Shown here in pieces: positions 26,887-35,551 of a stretch of DNA of 64,000 nt. The DNA comes from Bilifractor porci (GTDB lineage Bacteria; Bacillota; Clostridia; Lachnospirales; Lachnospiraceae). A program made the translations under genes and the position numbers. The DNA is taken from contig NZ_VUMV01000002.1 of NCBI RefSeq assembly GCF_009696005.1, forward strand, positions 124,001 to 188,000. The letters run 5' to 3'. Position 1 is the stretch's first letter. Every line of letters begins with the position of its first letter. Under the pieces are notes generated by a model that saw only the letters and a list, made by a program, of their open reading frames with translations, was not told the DNA's origin and ran no database searches.

Positions 26887-27726
26887 TCAGAGAGTGTTGG
26901 TTTCGTAAGCCACAATCAGTCCGCCCAGATCGGCATAGTAGCTGCAAATCCCTGCGCACTCATCAATAGAAACATCACAATTCCGGAAGACCTTCCGGAT
27001 GGCATCCGCCAGAGCGGCTGCTCCCGTCGGATTGTCACAGTGGGAGATGCGGACTTTGCCTCCGTCAAAACCGGTTTCCGACATGGTGTCCAGGAGCAGT
27101 TTTCTGGTGCGGTTTGCGCCGCGGCATTTTCCGACCATCTGAATGGTTCCTTCTGCGCTTCCCGCTCCGACAAACTGCAGACCGATCATGCCGGCGATTT
27201 TGGCGACCGCGGAACTGACGCGTCCTCCCCGGCTGAGATTGGTCAGGGATTCCAGGGAAAAAAGGATATGTACCCCCGAGAAATACCGGTGCAGGCGGGC
27301 GGAAAGCTCGTCAAAAGGGATTTCTTTTTCTATGTCCTGTTTCAGGCGTTCCAGTCCGAGTCTGATTTCCGGACCGGTGGAAAGAGAATCCACGACATGA
27401 ACCTGGGTGCCCGGATGCTCATCCATGTATTCCACGGCGGCGTTCAGAGCCGCGTTATAGGCGCCGGAAAGCTGTCCGCTGATGGTCATGCAGAGAATGC
27501 GGTCCGCCCCTTCCATGGCATCCATCCAGTCTCCGATGCTGGGACACGAGGTACTGGTTGCGCCGCCGGATTCATGAATCCGGTGCATCAGAGCCGGGGC
27601 ATTCAGGGATTCCACATCGGGATATTCCAGGCCGTTGAAGATGATTTTCAGCGGTACGGCATGGTAATCCAACCCGTCAAACCGGAAAATATTGGAGGAT
27701 GAATCTGCAATCACGCGTATGTTCAT
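26887..27726 (-). CDS. DegV family fatty-acid-binding protein
   Basis: A two-domain DegV/EDD-fold protein of 279 residues. Family marks: the N-terminal IRVIADSSSNI, the TSCPSIGDWMDAM loop with its TS pair, MTISGQLSGAYNAA and the Leu/Ser-rich SLTNLSRGGRVSS. Members bind a fatty acid and some (FakB) feed fatty acids to the FakA kinase; which applies here is unknown. The region upstream on the minus strand has TATAAT-like sequence near 27768 but no good -35 box. Confidence 0.92.
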   Translation of the reverse strand: MNIRVIADSSSNIFRFDGLDYHAVPLKIIFNGLEYPDVESLNAPALMHRIHESGGATSTSCPSIGDWMDAMEGADRILCMTISGQLSGAYNAALNAAVEYMDEHPGTQVHVVDSLSTGPEIRLGLERLKQDIEKEIPFDELSARLHRYFSGVHILFSLESLTNLSRGGRVSSAVAKIAGMIGLQFVGAGSAEGTIQMVGKCRGANRTRKLLLDTMSETGFDGGKVRISHCDNPTGAAALADAIRKVFRNCDVSIDECAGICSYYADLGGLIVAYETNTL

Positions 27727-27879
27727 AAAATTGTGTTCCTCTCTGTAAGCTCTGTAAGCTGTCCTTATTATAAGCCCTTTTTTGTTCGTTTCACAGGGAT
27801 TATTCCGGCTATAAGTCTTAAAAATGCGTAAAAAGATGCAGGGAAAAACGACAAATGTTACAAAAATATTGCAGAAAGC

Positions 27880-27908
27880 TTTACAATTCTGTTGCGTAAG
27901 GTTATAAT
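27880..27908 (+). promoter_or_regulatory. Sigma-A promoter of the PcsB-like gene
   Basis: -35 TTTACA at 27880-27885, a 17-base spacer and -10 TATAAT at 27903-27908, about 75 bases before the start codon. Confidence 0.85.
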
Positions 27909-27931
27909 TGCGTTACACTCCTGAAAAATAA

Positions 27932-27961
27932 AAATATCCGGTGACAACACACCGGATATTT
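27932..27961 (+). other. Perfect 12-bp hairpin in the 5' leader
   Basis: AAATATCCGGTG (27932-27943) pairs perfectly with CACCGGATATTT (27950-27961) around a six-base loop. It ends just before the ribosome site GAGAGGTGA and starts about 15 bases after the predicted transcription start. There is no long U-run, so mRNA stabilisation or protein binding seems likelier than termination. Confidence 0.7.
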
Positions 27962-27981
27962 CGTTTGAGAGGTGATTATCT

Positions 27982-29334
27982 ATGCACAGAAAAAAACTTC
28001 TTTCTGCGGTACTGTCCGCTTCCCTTATGATGGGATTCACCGTCGCGTGTTTTGCGGATACCCAGGAAGATCTGGACAATGCGCAGCAGCAGAAACAACA
28101 GCAGGAATCAGACCTGCAGAACTACGAAAGCCGCATCGCGGAGCTCCAGTCAAAAAAGAACCAGTCTTCAGCCTACCTCCAGAGCCTGAACGACCAGCTT
28201 ACCGAGCTTACCGGCCAGATGGATTCCCTGGATGTTCAGTATCAGGACAAGAGCTACGCGCTTACCCAGTTGGAAACCGAGCTGGACAGTGCGCAGCAGG
28301 ACGAGGCAGAGCAGCATGACGGAATGGCGAAACGGATTCAGTACATGTATGAAAACGGAACAGGGGCAGGTGCTCTTTCCACTCTTTTTGAGGCGGACAG
28401 CTTTTCAGATTTCCTGAACCGTGCGGAGAACATGTCAGAGCTGAACAATTATGACCGGCAGATGCTGGCACAGTATCAGAACCTCTGTGATCAGATTGAA
28501 CAGCAGGAAAAGGAAGTGCAGGCGGAACAGCAGCAGATTGAAAACCTGCAGCAGCAGAGCGAGGAAAAGAAGCAGGAGATTCAGAACCTGATCGAGAGCA
28601 CAGCTGCAGATCTGGCAAGCATCTCCACAGATATTGACAGTCAGCAGGAAGAGGTGACGTCGCTTCTCTCCAATATCAGCCGACAGGAAGGTCTGATTGA
28701 GACGCTCCTCCAGCAGAAGCAGGAGGAGCAGCAGAAGGCGGCAGAGGCGGCAGCCGAGCAGGCCAGGGAAGCCGCGGCACAGGCAGCGAAAGCGGCTCAG
28801 CAGTCCGCAGCGGCAACTTCTTCCGCGGAAACGGACAGCAGTGCGGAACAGGCTGACAGCGGGGAAAGCGTAAGTTCCTCCAGCACAGCGGAAGGCACGC
28901 AGAGCTCTTCCTCGGATGTCCAGACGGACAGCGCACAGACTGACAGCTCCGCAGAGACAGATACTTCCGCGGATTCTGCCTCAGACAGCACTTCCGGTTC
29001 TTCCGCGGCAGACACGGCCTCTACCAGCTGGACAGGCGCGGTTCTCACCGCGTTTGCCGGAACGGTACAGGGACCGTCCGGGAAAGAAACCTACTATAAT
29101 ATGGACATGAGCGGAGTTGTTTCCATCATGCGGGGCATAGGAAACAGCGATGAATACTGGGTAAGGAATGATGGAGTGAAAATGCTTGGCAGCTATGTCA
29201 TGGTTGCGGCAAACCTCAGTGTTCATCCGCGGGGAAGTCTGGTGCCAACGTCACTGGGAACAGGAATTGTCTGTGATACCGGAGGATTTGCGGCATCTAA
29301 CCCGAACCAGCTGGATATCGCGACAAGCTGGTAA
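27982..29334 (+). CDS. Secreted coiled-coil peptidoglycan hydrolase-like protein (PcsB-like N-terminus, 3D-like C-terminus)
   Basis: A signal peptide ends near ACFADTQ. Residues 30-265 form a long Gln/Glu-rich coiled coil like the PcsB/CwlO-type domain regulated by FtsEX (TQEDLDNAQQQKQQQESDLQ; RIQYMYENG). A Ser/Thr/Asp-rich linker of about 100 residues follows. The last 95 residues resemble the compact 3D/RlpA-like domain, ending in VCDTGGFAASNPNQLDIATSW with the Asp residues typical of that fold. It probably cuts or remodels the wall at division. A consensus sigma-A promoter and a leader hairpin lie directly upstream. Confidence 0.88.
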   Translation: MHRKKLLSAVLSASLMMGFTVACFADTQEDLDNAQQQKQQQESDLQNYESRIAELQSKKNQSSAYLQSLNDQLTELTGQMDSLDVQYQDKSYALTQLETELDSAQQDEAEQHDGMAKRIQYMYENGTGAGALSTLFEADSFSDFLNRAENMSELNNYDRQMLAQYQNLCDQIEQQEKEVQAEQQQIENLQQQSEEKKQEIQNLIESTAADLASISTDIDSQQEEVTSLLSNISRQEGLIETLLQQKQEEQQKAAEAAAEQAREAAAQAAKAAQQSAAATSSAETDSSAEQADSGESVSSSSTAEGTQSSSSDVQTDSAQTDSSAETDTSADSASDSTSGSSAADTASTSWTGAVLTAFAGTVQGPSGKETYYNMDMSGVVSIMRGIGNSDEYWVRNDGVKMLGSYVMVAANLSVHPRGSLVPTSLGTGIVCDTGGFAASNPNQLDIATSW

Positions 29335-29365
29335 ACGGTCAGCGCGGAAATGGCTGCGCAAAGAG

Positions 29366-29391
29366 CAAACAAAAAAGCCGCCTCAGGCGGC
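29366..29391 (-). terminator. Minus-strand terminator after the CapA-like gene
   Basis: Read on the minus strand, GCCGCC-TGA-GGCGGC is followed by TTTTTTGTTTG. It lies about 210 bases beyond the stop codon of the minus-strand gene. Confidence 0.7.
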
Positions 29392-29413
29392 ATAGGGAGT
29401 ATAAAAAAGATAA

Positions 29414-29560
29414 GGAAGTCCGGGGCTTGCCCCGGACTTCCTGCGTTTCACGCTCTGTTTGGATTCCTGGCGTTGTGCGCCCCGTCCGGGCTTCCTGCGT
29501 TTGTGCGCTTTGCCCGGACTCCTGGTGCTGTTGTGCGCCCGGCGGGCGCACGCTCTGTTT
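29414..29560. repeat. Palindrome plus degenerate GC-rich repeats
   Basis: GGAAGTCCGGGGC and GCCCCGGACTTCC (29414-29441) form a perfect inverted repeat. Imperfect repeats of CTTCCTGCGTTT (29437 and 29491), TTGTGCGCCC and CACGCTCTGTTT (29449 and 29548) follow. They fill the gap between two convergent genes. Confidence 0.65.
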
Positions 29561-29602
29561 TATGGCGGGGAAACAGCAGGAAACACCGGTTCCGCCGATT
29601 CT

Positions 29603-31162
29603 TCAGTTTCCCTCTGCGGCAGTATCTTCCAGCGGATTGTCCATATACAGGAACTCGCTGCTGATATTGCTTTCCAGCACGTTTTTAATGTAGTCCAGAG
29701 AGAACTCCGGATTGGTCTCCCGTATTCCGTGGGCGTCAGCCTGCTCTTCTGTGTAATCAGAGAACAGAACCGTGTGGGAATCGGTTCCGCCGCTTCCGTA
29801 GTCGGTGACGGTGGGAACCAGCCGCGGGTTCTGGACGGTGCAGGTTTTTGTGCCGTCCCCGTTGTCCGTAAAGGAAAGCGTGCAGTCCAGCATGACCCCG
29901 ATCAGCTCGTCCGGCTGTTCCTGTGTGGAGACCAGATTGCCGAGGGAGTACACGCAGAACACCTGCCTTCCGTCGGAGGCCTGAATCCATTCGCCGTCCT
30001 GGATGACATGCGGATGGTCGCCGATAATGACGTCCGCTCCCCAGTCCGCCATATTCTGGGCGGCAGCCCTTTGTTCGTCTGTTATATCGTGGCTGTCCTC
30101 CACGCCCCAGTGGCAGCTGACCACAACCGCGTCGGCTTCCTGCTTTGCCAGGGCAATCTGCTGCTGAATGGTGTCTGTCTCGCTCATGTAAATCACGCGC
30201 TCCGGCGTGTCTGCGGGTTCATCGTTGTTTGTCACCTCGGTGTAGGTCAGAAAGGCAATCTTATATCCGTTTTTCTCCAGGATGGGAATATTGCTGTAGT
30301 CTCCGGGCGTCCAGAGCCCGGTGGTGATAATTCCCTGATCCTTTTTCGTGTTCCAGAAATCCAGCGTGGCCTGGATGCCGTCTCCCAGATAGTCATACAC
30401 ATGGTTGTTGCTCAGACTGAAGACGTTAAAGCCGGCGTCAATCAGAGCCTGTCCGTCCTCTCCGGGAGTGGAGAAAACGGGATACCCGCTGGGCTCATAG
30501 ACATCATTGATCAGCGTCTCCACGTCAATCCACGCGGCATCGTGTTCCTTAATAAAAGGAGACACGCCCTGGTAGAGATATCCGAAATCGTAGGTGCCGT
30601 CCGTGCTGCGGGCCGCCGCCTGTTCGTAAAGGCGCTGGTGAATCAGGTTGTCGCCGCAGGCAACAAGGCTGACCTGATTGACAGGCTCCGGGGTGACGGC
30701 CACGGCAGCCTGGGGTTCTTCCGCCGCGGCGGAATCGGAGGCCACGGCCTCCGAGGCGGAGGTACTTCCGGTTTCCACGTTATTGGAGGAGACTGCGGCC
30801 TGCGCCAGACGGCTGACCTGTTGATCCGCGTTTTTGGCCTGCAGGCGGATGGATATAATTCCGGCTATGGCAGCTGTGACAAGAAGGATGGCAAGAAGTG
30901 ACTTCAGGATAATCTGCCGGCGGCGCTTTTTGCGCGCCCGGATCTTCCATTCCCGGTTTTTTCTACGTCTCTCAAGAGAGGCTCTTGCCCGTGCGCGGTC
31001 CTGCTCAAAGGTACTCTCGCTGCCGCTGTTTCTGCTTTCTGTATCGTCACCGCCTTCCCAGGAGGCGGATTCATCTATTGTGCTGTCATTGGAAGAAACG
31101 GCCTCCTCTGTAAAGGCGTGTTGGCGGCGGTTTTCTTCCGTTTCGGAATGATTTTTGTTCAT
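29603..31162 (-). CDS. CapA-family membrane-anchored metallophosphatase
   Basis: A protein of 519 residues with a charged cytosolic N-terminus of about 80 residues (many Arg/Lys just before the membrane), one membrane segment (ILKSLLAILLVTAAIAGIISI), an Ala/Ser-rich spacer and an extracellular CapA domain. Metal-site stretches are VACGDNLIH, FSLSNNHVYDYLGDG, VVSCHWGVEDS and IIGDHPHVIQDGEW, the usual calcineurin-like set. Proteins of this family act in polyglutamate capsule synthesis or other surface-polymer handling; the substrate here is unknown. The start at 31162 (MNKNHSET) follows GGAG; longer in-frame reading into the upstream repeats is not credible. Confidence 0.9.
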   Translation of the reverse strand: MNKNHSETEENRRQHAFTEEAVSSNDSTIDESASWEGGDDTESRNSGSESTFEQDRARARASLERRRKNREWKIRARKKRRRQIILKSLLAILLVTAAIAGIISIRLQAKNADQQVSRLAQAAVSSNNVETGSTSASEAVASDSAAAEEPQAAVAVTPEPVNQVSLVACGDNLIHQRLYEQAAARSTDGTYDFGYLYQGVSPFIKEHDAAWIDVETLINDVYEPSGYPVFSTPGEDGQALIDAGFNVFSLSNNHVYDYLGDGIQATLDFWNTKKDQGIITTGLWTPGDYSNIPILEKNGYKIAFLTYTEVTNNDEPADTPERVIYMSETDTIQQQIALAKQEADAVVVSCHWGVEDSHDITDEQRAAAQNMADWGADVIIGDHPHVIQDGEWIQASDGRQVFCVYSLGNLVSTQEQPDELIGVMLDCTLSFTDNGDGTKTCTVQNPRLVPTVTDYGSGGTDSHTVLFSDYTEEQADAHGIRETNPEFSLDYIKNVLESNISSEFLYMDNPLEDTAAEGN

Positions 31163-31204
31163 AATCTGGTACTCCGGATTTTCGTTCTGTTTTCTGCTGC
31201 TGCC

Positions 31205-31375
31205 TGCTGTCCATTTCCCGTCTGCTGCAGACTGCGTACGCGGTCTGTGTTTGTCAACGCAGCGGTGGTTTGCTGTCCGGTTTCCGTCTGCTGTGGATTG
31301 CGCAAGCCGGTCTGTATTGGTATACGCAGCGGTGGTTTGCTGTCCGGTTTGCATCTGCCGCGGACAGCTGCTTCC
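31205..31375. repeat. Three tandem units of about 67 bp
   Basis: TGCTGTCC begins units at 31205, 31271 and 31338, each followed by TTTCCGTCTGCTG-like sequence; CGCAGCGGTGGTTTGCTGTCC is shared almost exactly between units two and three. The array separates the divergent CapA-like gene and queT. Confidence 0.8.
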
Positions 31376-31470
31376 GGCATTATAACACAGGCAGAAGCAT
31401 TTGGGGCACCCTTGTGCTTTTTTATGCGGTATGCTATGGTATTCCTGCCTCCGGGCTGTGGCAGGCAAAA

Positions 31471-31515
31471 CGTCAGTTCGAGACCTTCCTGACGAGAAAA
31501 ACAAAACTAAAGGAG
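31471..31515 (+). promoter_or_regulatory. preQ1-I-type riboswitch controlling queT
   Basis: Stem P1 is CGTCAG/CTGACG (31471-31476 with 31489-31494), with loop TTCGAGACCTTC. An A-rich strand follows (GAGAAAAACAAAACTAA), then AAGGAG, the ribosome site. CCTT in the loop can pair with AAGG to form the H-type pseudoknot of preQ1-I riboswitches, hiding the ribosome site when preQ1 is bound. Length, A-rich linker and pairing all match the class. The next gene encodes a QueT-family transporter, the expected target. Confidence 0.82.
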
Positions 31516-31524
31516 AAATTCAAT

Positions 31525-32037
31525 ATGGAACACAACAAAATACTATTTCTTACACAGGCAGCCATGATTGCGGCTGTCTATGTTGTTCTGACCTGCGTCT
31601 TTTCCGCGTTTTCGTTCGGAGAGGTGCAGGTGCGGGTTGCCGAGGCGCTTACCATCCTTCCGGTATTTACTCCGGCGGCGGTTCCCGGCCTTTTTATTGG
31701 CTGCCTGATCGGTAATATCTTTGGCGGGGCAGTTCTGCCGGACATTCTTTTCGGAAGCCTGGCTACCCTGGCGGGTGCGGTGGGAACACGGCTCCTGCGC
31801 AGAAAAAGCCCGGTGCTCTGTACGCTTTCGCCGATTCTTTCCAACACGATTGTCGTCCCGCTTGTTCTGCGGTACGCGTATGGCATCCGGATGCCGATTC
31901 CGTTCCTGATGCTGACGGTGGGAATCGGGGAGGTCATCGGATGCGGAGTCCTTGGCTTTCTGCTCTATCAGGTTCTGCGGAAGTATAAGGAAACAATTTT
32001 CAGGACAAGCCGTTTTGAACATTCTGCGGCGCACTGA
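31525..32037 (+). CDS. queT: QueT-family ECF S component (queuosine precursor uptake)
   Basis: A 170-residue, mostly hydrophobic membrane protein of the QueT (formerly DUF988) family: ALTILPVFTPAAVPGLFIGCLIGNIFGG and SPILSNTIVVPLVLRYAYG are characteristic. QueT captures preQ1 or a related queuine precursor and shares the general EcfA/EcfT module, which is encoded elsewhere; the fused ECF set in this window is probably dedicated to another substrate. ATG 31525 follows AAAGGAG, which lies within the predicted preQ1 riboswitch, so translation should fall when the precursor is plentiful. Confidence 0.93.
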   Translation: MEHNKILFLTQAAMIAAVYVVLTCVFSAFSFGEVQVRVAEALTILPVFTPAAVPGLFIGCLIGNIFGGAVLPDILFGSLATLAGAVGTRLLRRKSPVLCTLSPILSNTIVVPLVLRYAYGIRMPIPFLMLTVGIGEVIGCGVLGFLLYQVLRKYKETIFRTSRFEHSAAH

Positions 32038-32136
32038 GTGTGCCGCGTTCTGACGGCAGTGCCACAGCCGGCAGCCCTTTCATGGACAGGATTACAAAAC
32101 AAGTCTGCCGGATGCCGCGGCAGTGGAGGAACGATC

Positions 32137-32769
32137 ATGCACAGATTATATTTTCTCCGTCACGGAGAGACAAACATCAATGTGGAAGGCGGACGCTTTC
32201 AGGGGCAGATTGACACCCCGGAGGCAGATCTTACCGAAAACGGCATAGAGCAGGCCAGGCAGGCCCGCCGGGAATTTGCCCGGCTGGGGTTTTCCTACGA
32301 GCTTGTCTATTCCAGTCCTCTGAACCGTGCAGTCCGGACGGCGGTTCTGGTCTCCGGACGCCCGCAGGGTGAGATCATCCTGGACAGCCGTCTGCTGGAG
32401 ATGAACTTCGGCCCGCTGGAGGGGATGACCTGGGATCACATGGAGCCGTCCAAATACAGGGCTATGATGGAGGATTTCGGAAATTATTATCCGGGTCCGG
32501 GAATGGAAAGCGGCGTGCAGCTGCTTGCACGGGTCAGCAGCTTTCTGGAGGATATGAAGCAGCAGAGTGCGGAGTCCGCGCTTGTTTCCACACACGGCGG
32601 AACCATCCGTGCCATGCTGACGCATCTGCACCAGATCGATTACCGCAGATTCTGGAAAAATCCGGTCGGAAACTGCGCGTGGTTTGAGCTGACACTGGTG
32701 GACGGGAAATGGGTTCTTACCGGACAGGATACCAAAAAAGAAAGAGATCCGGAGGCGCTGGAGTCCTGA
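32137..32769 (+). CDS. Histidine phosphatase family protein
   Basis: A phosphoglycerate-mutase-like phosphatase. The catalytic RHGET lies at residues 8-12 (LYFLRHGETN), the second-site Arg in SSPLNRAVRTA, and the second His in VSTHGGTIRAM. Its 210 residues fit small broad-specificity phosphatases (CobC/GpmB-like). A CobC role in cobalamin synthesis is possible but nothing nearby supports it. ATG 32137 follows TGGAGGA; a hairpin terminator overlaps the stop codon. Confidence 0.9.
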   Translation: MHRLYFLRHGETNINVEGGRFQGQIDTPEADLTENGIEQARQARREFARLGFSYELVYSSPLNRAVRTAVLVSGRPQGEIILDSRLLEMNFGPLEGMTWDHMEPSKYRAMMEDFGNYYPGPGMESGVQLLARVSSFLEDMKQQSAESALVSTHGGTIRAMLTHLHQIDYRRFWKNPVGNCAWFELTLVDGKWVLTGQDTKKERDPEALES

Positions 32770-32796
32770 AAACGGCTCCGGCGCCTTGCCGTTTTT
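32769..32796 (+). terminator. Terminator after the histidine phosphatase gene
   Basis: AAAACGGC pairs with GCCGTTTT across an 11-base loop and continues into T residues. It overlaps the stop codon by one base. Confidence 0.75.
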
Positions 32797-32820
32797 CCGG
32801 ACTGTGGATATAATGAGGCC

Positions 32821-32852
32821 GGGGTCAAAAGGTATTTTGCCCCCAAATGATG
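32821..32852. repeat. Short palindromic repeat, copy B
   Basis: GGGG, mismatch, CAAAA, four-base loop GGTA, TTTTG, mismatch, CCCC, then AAATGATG. It differs from the copy at 818 by one base in 32. It lies 25 bases after a terminator and about 80 before the next gene. Confidence 0.78.
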
Positions 32853-32933
32853 GCACGAACAGTCCCGTTTCTTGGAGGTTCCCGGGCATTGACATAGAAG
32901 GAACGCAAAAAGTCTGGCTGGTGTGAGGAAAAT

Positions 32934-33467
32934 ATGAATATTACAGTATATCTTGGCGCGAATAAGGGAAACGATCCGGCTCTTTCCAGAGCGGTACACG
33001 AGCTGGGAACATGGATCGGGGAGAGCGGAAATGCTCTTGTATACGGCGGATCCCGTTCCGGACTGATGGGGGAGCTGGCGCAGAGCGTCCTGGCCGCGGG
33101 CGGCGCGGTGACAGGGGTGGAGCCGGAGTTTTTTGTCGCGTCAGAATATCAGTATGATGAGATAACGAGGCTGATTGTCACAAAAGACATGGCAGAGCGG
33201 AAAGCAAAGATGATTGAGCTGGGAGACGCGTTCCTGGCGTTTCCGGGCGGAACCGGGACGCTGGAGGAAATTGCAGAGGTCATGTCCGCGGTGTCCCTGG
33301 GACATCTGGACGCGCCGTGTATCCTGTACAATCTGAACGGATATTACAATGATCTGAAGCGGCTTCTAAGGCACATGATAGAGATGGGGCTTTCTTCCCC
33401 GGAGCGGCAGAAAGGGATAAGCTTCGCGGACAATCTGGCGGAAATCCGCAGGATTCTTTCTCCATGA
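32934..33467 (+). CDS. LOG-family protein (Rossmann-fold nucleotide hydrolase-like)
   Basis: A 177-residue protein of the LOG/YvdD type, the family of nucleoside-5'-monophosphate phosphoribohydrolases. The motif PGGTGTLEE and the upstream YGGSRSGLMG are diagnostic, and MAERKAKM precedes the active-site region. It likely cleaves AMP or a modified nucleotide to base plus ribose 5-phosphate. It is followed by a purine nucleoside phosphorylase gene, which fits purine salvage. The nearest upstream element is palindrome copy B. Confidence 0.92.
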   Translation: MNITVYLGANKGNDPALSRAVHELGTWIGESGNALVYGGSRSGLMGELAQSVLAAGGAVTGVEPEFFVASEYQYDEITRLIVTKDMAERKAKMIELGDAFLAFPGGTGTLEEIAEVMSAVSLGHLDAPCILYNLNGYYNDLKRLLRHMIEMGLSSPERQKGISFADNLAEIRRILSP

Positions 33468-33638
33468 CGAGGGGGTTCTGCGGAGTCTTGAAGAACCGGG
33501 GGCAGGGTCATGCAGGGCTGAGACCACAGAATCCAGGGCAGGCCGGAAGGCCGGGGATGGTTTGAGACTGTCTGTCCTGGTTGGCTGCACAGCCTGTACG
33601 CCCTAAATGAATGATATACAACAGAGGAGAACGCCGGT

Positions 33639-34469
33639 ATGGCAGAGATCTATGAAGAATTAAAGGCAGCGCTTGCGTCTGTGCGCAGTAAAACGGATTT
33701 TGTTCCGGAAATCGGGCTGACGCTGGGCTCAGGCCTGGGAAGCCTGGCGGAAAGCATGGACGTCGAGTGCAGAATCAATTACCGGGAGATTGCGGGTTTT
33801 CCCATCTCCACGGTTGCCGGGCATGACGGAAGCTTTCTTTTCGGAAAAATAGCCGGGCGGCGTGTGGCTGCCATGAGCGGAAGGGTTCATTATTATGAAG
33901 GATATCCCATGAAGAAAGTGGTCATGCCGGTTCGTCTGATGCGCCTTCTGGGTGCGCAGGCGGTTTTGCTGACCAACGCGGCAGGCGGCATCAATCAGAC
34001 ATTCCGTCCGGGAGACCTGATGCTGATTACCGACCACATCTCCCAGTTCGTCCCGGATCCGCTGATCGGGTCGAATCCGGAGGAGCTGGGTCCAAGGTTT
34101 CCGGACATGACATGCGTCTATGACCGGGAACTGCGGGAGACTGTACTCCGCGCGGCGGAAATGCAGGGGACGAACATCCGGCAGGGCGTCTACCTGCAGA
34201 CGGCCGGACCCGCCTATGAAACCCCGGCGGAAATCCGGATGTTCCGGAGTATGGGAGCAGACGCGGTGGGGATGAGTACGGTCTGCGAGGCTATTGCCGC
34301 CCGCCACTGCGGTCTGCGGGTATGCGGCATCTCCTGTATTACTAATATGGCGGCCGGTATTCTGCCGGATCAGCCGCTGAGCCACGAGGAAGTACAGGAG
34401 ACAGGGAGGAAGGCAGGGCGGAAATTTGAGGATCTGTTGAAGCAGACGATCCGGGATATTTCTTTGTAA
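33639..34469 (+). CDS. punA: Purine-nucleoside phosphorylase
   Basis: A trimeric-type PNP that splits inosine and guanosine into base and ribose 1-phosphate. Signatures: the phosphate loop GLTLGSGLG, AGHDGSFLFG, SGRVHYYEGY, LTNAAGGINQTFRPGDLMLI, and the purine-site TAGPAYETPAEIRM followed by GADAVGMSTVCEAI and SCITNMAAG. Its 276 residues are normal for the family. An AGAGGAG site precedes ATG 33639. The LOG-family gene 170 bp upstream suggests a purine salvage group. Confidence 0.96.
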   Translation: MAEIYEELKAALASVRSKTDFVPEIGLTLGSGLGSLAESMDVECRINYREIAGFPISTVAGHDGSFLFGKIAGRRVAAMSGRVHYYEGYPMKKVVMPVRLMRLLGAQAVLLTNAAGGINQTFRPGDLMLITDHISQFVPDPLIGSNPEELGPRFPDMTCVYDRELRETVLRAAEMQGTNIRQGVYLQTAGPAYETPAEIRMFRSMGADAVGMSTVCEAIAARHCGLRVCGISCITNMAAGILPDQPLSHEEVQETGRKAGRKFEDLLKQTIRDISL

Positions 34470-34472
34470 GGC

Positions 34473-34590
34473 GGATTTCCCTGCGGAACTCAAAAAATGG
34501 GAAGTCGGCTGAAACTATCCCTATCCGCAGGCGGGCCGCATCGACAGGTTTCCCTGCGGAGCGCAGAAAAGAGAGCGGGAAATCGGAGGA
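34473..34590 (+). repeat. Tandem duplication, 73-bp period
   Basis: GGATTTCCCTGCGGAACTC near 34473 recurs as GGTTTCCCTGCGGAGCGC near 34547, each followed by an A-rich stretch and GGGAAGTCGG or GGGAAATCGG. It fills the gap before the YoaK-type gene. Confidence 0.65.
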
Positions 34591-34602
34591 AAGACAGAAG
34601 GA

Positions 34603-35349
34603 ATGAGACATCACATAGAAGCGTCATCAAAAAACGATACAAACCAGGAGTTTTTTCTTGAGTGTGAAAAACACTGGGTATTCTGGTCGCTGATCCTGGT
34701 GGGCGGCTTTTACGGAGCCTATACCTTTATGGCCAGAGGAGGCGTGTTCTGCAACGCCCAGACAGCAAATGTTGTGCTCCTGTCCATGGCAATCGGTAGC
34801 GGGGACTGGGAAAAGGCACTGTACCTGCTTATCCCGATTTCCGCCTATTTCATGGGGGCAATTCTGTCGGAGTTCCTGGCAAAAAAAGTCAAGCGCTTCC
34901 GCATGCTGCGCTGGGACACCATTCTGGTGGGATTTGAAATTCCGGTGGTTATACTGCTTGGGGCACTTCCCGCCAGCGCACCGGACCAGATCTGCCAGGT
35001 CACGCTGAATTTTATCTGTTCCATGCAGTTTAATACCTTCCGCCAGAACGAGGGAATACCTATGGCCACTACCTTTGTGACCAATCATATCCGCCAGACG
35101 GGCAGCAACCTGGTAAAAGCGGTTCGGGACAAGGATCCGAAGGCGGATCTCCGGTGGAAGATGCATGGCTCCATGATTCTGTTTTTCCTGGTCGGGGGGA
35201 TTTTTTCCACGCTTTTGTGCGAGGCGTTTTCCGTCCGGGCCATCTGGGGAATTATTCCGGTTCTTTTTTATACCTTTATACGGCTGATGATTGCGGACCG
35301 GACATACGAAAGAGAACTGCTGGCCAAGGTGCCAAGAGGACATTCCTGA
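34603..35349 (+). CDS. YoaK/DUF1275 family membrane protein
   Basis: A 248-residue protein with about six hydrophobic segments. Family marks are GGFYGAYTFMARGGVFCNAQTANVV at the first helices, CSMQFNTFRQNEGIPMATTFVTNHIRQTGSNL in the middle and a hydrophobic end. The molecular function of the family is not established; a transport role is often presumed. It does not share an obvious operon with its neighbours, as a 133-bp repetitive gap precedes it. Confidence 0.9.
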   Translation: MRHHIEASSKNDTNQEFFLECEKHWVFWSLILVGGFYGAYTFMARGGVFCNAQTANVVLLSMAIGSGDWEKALYLLIPISAYFMGAILSEFLAKKVKRFRMLRWDTILVGFEIPVVILLGALPASAPDQICQVTLNFICSMQFNTFRQNEGIPMATTFVTNHIRQTGSNLVKAVRDKDPKADLRWKMHGSMILFFLVGGIFSTLLCEAFSVRAIWGIIPVLFYTFIRLMIADRTYERELLAKVPRGHS

Positions 35350-35551
35350 AACAGCGGAAACAGGGCTTGCCAGAGAAGGATGATTCCCATATAGTTAATT
35401 CTATAAGGATCCCGGCACAGTTCCGGCAGACGGATAGATTCCTTCTGTAGGGACTGCGGTACGGTTCTGACAGACGGAAAGCCTTTCAAATGAATGGATT
35501 CAGGGAAGGTTCTTCTTCTATATCATTAACACAGATTTTCGGAGAAACGCC

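Noticed and set aside
31205-31375. A CRISPR array
   Set aside because: There are only three units, they are degenerate and directly adjacent without unique spacers, and no cas genes are present.
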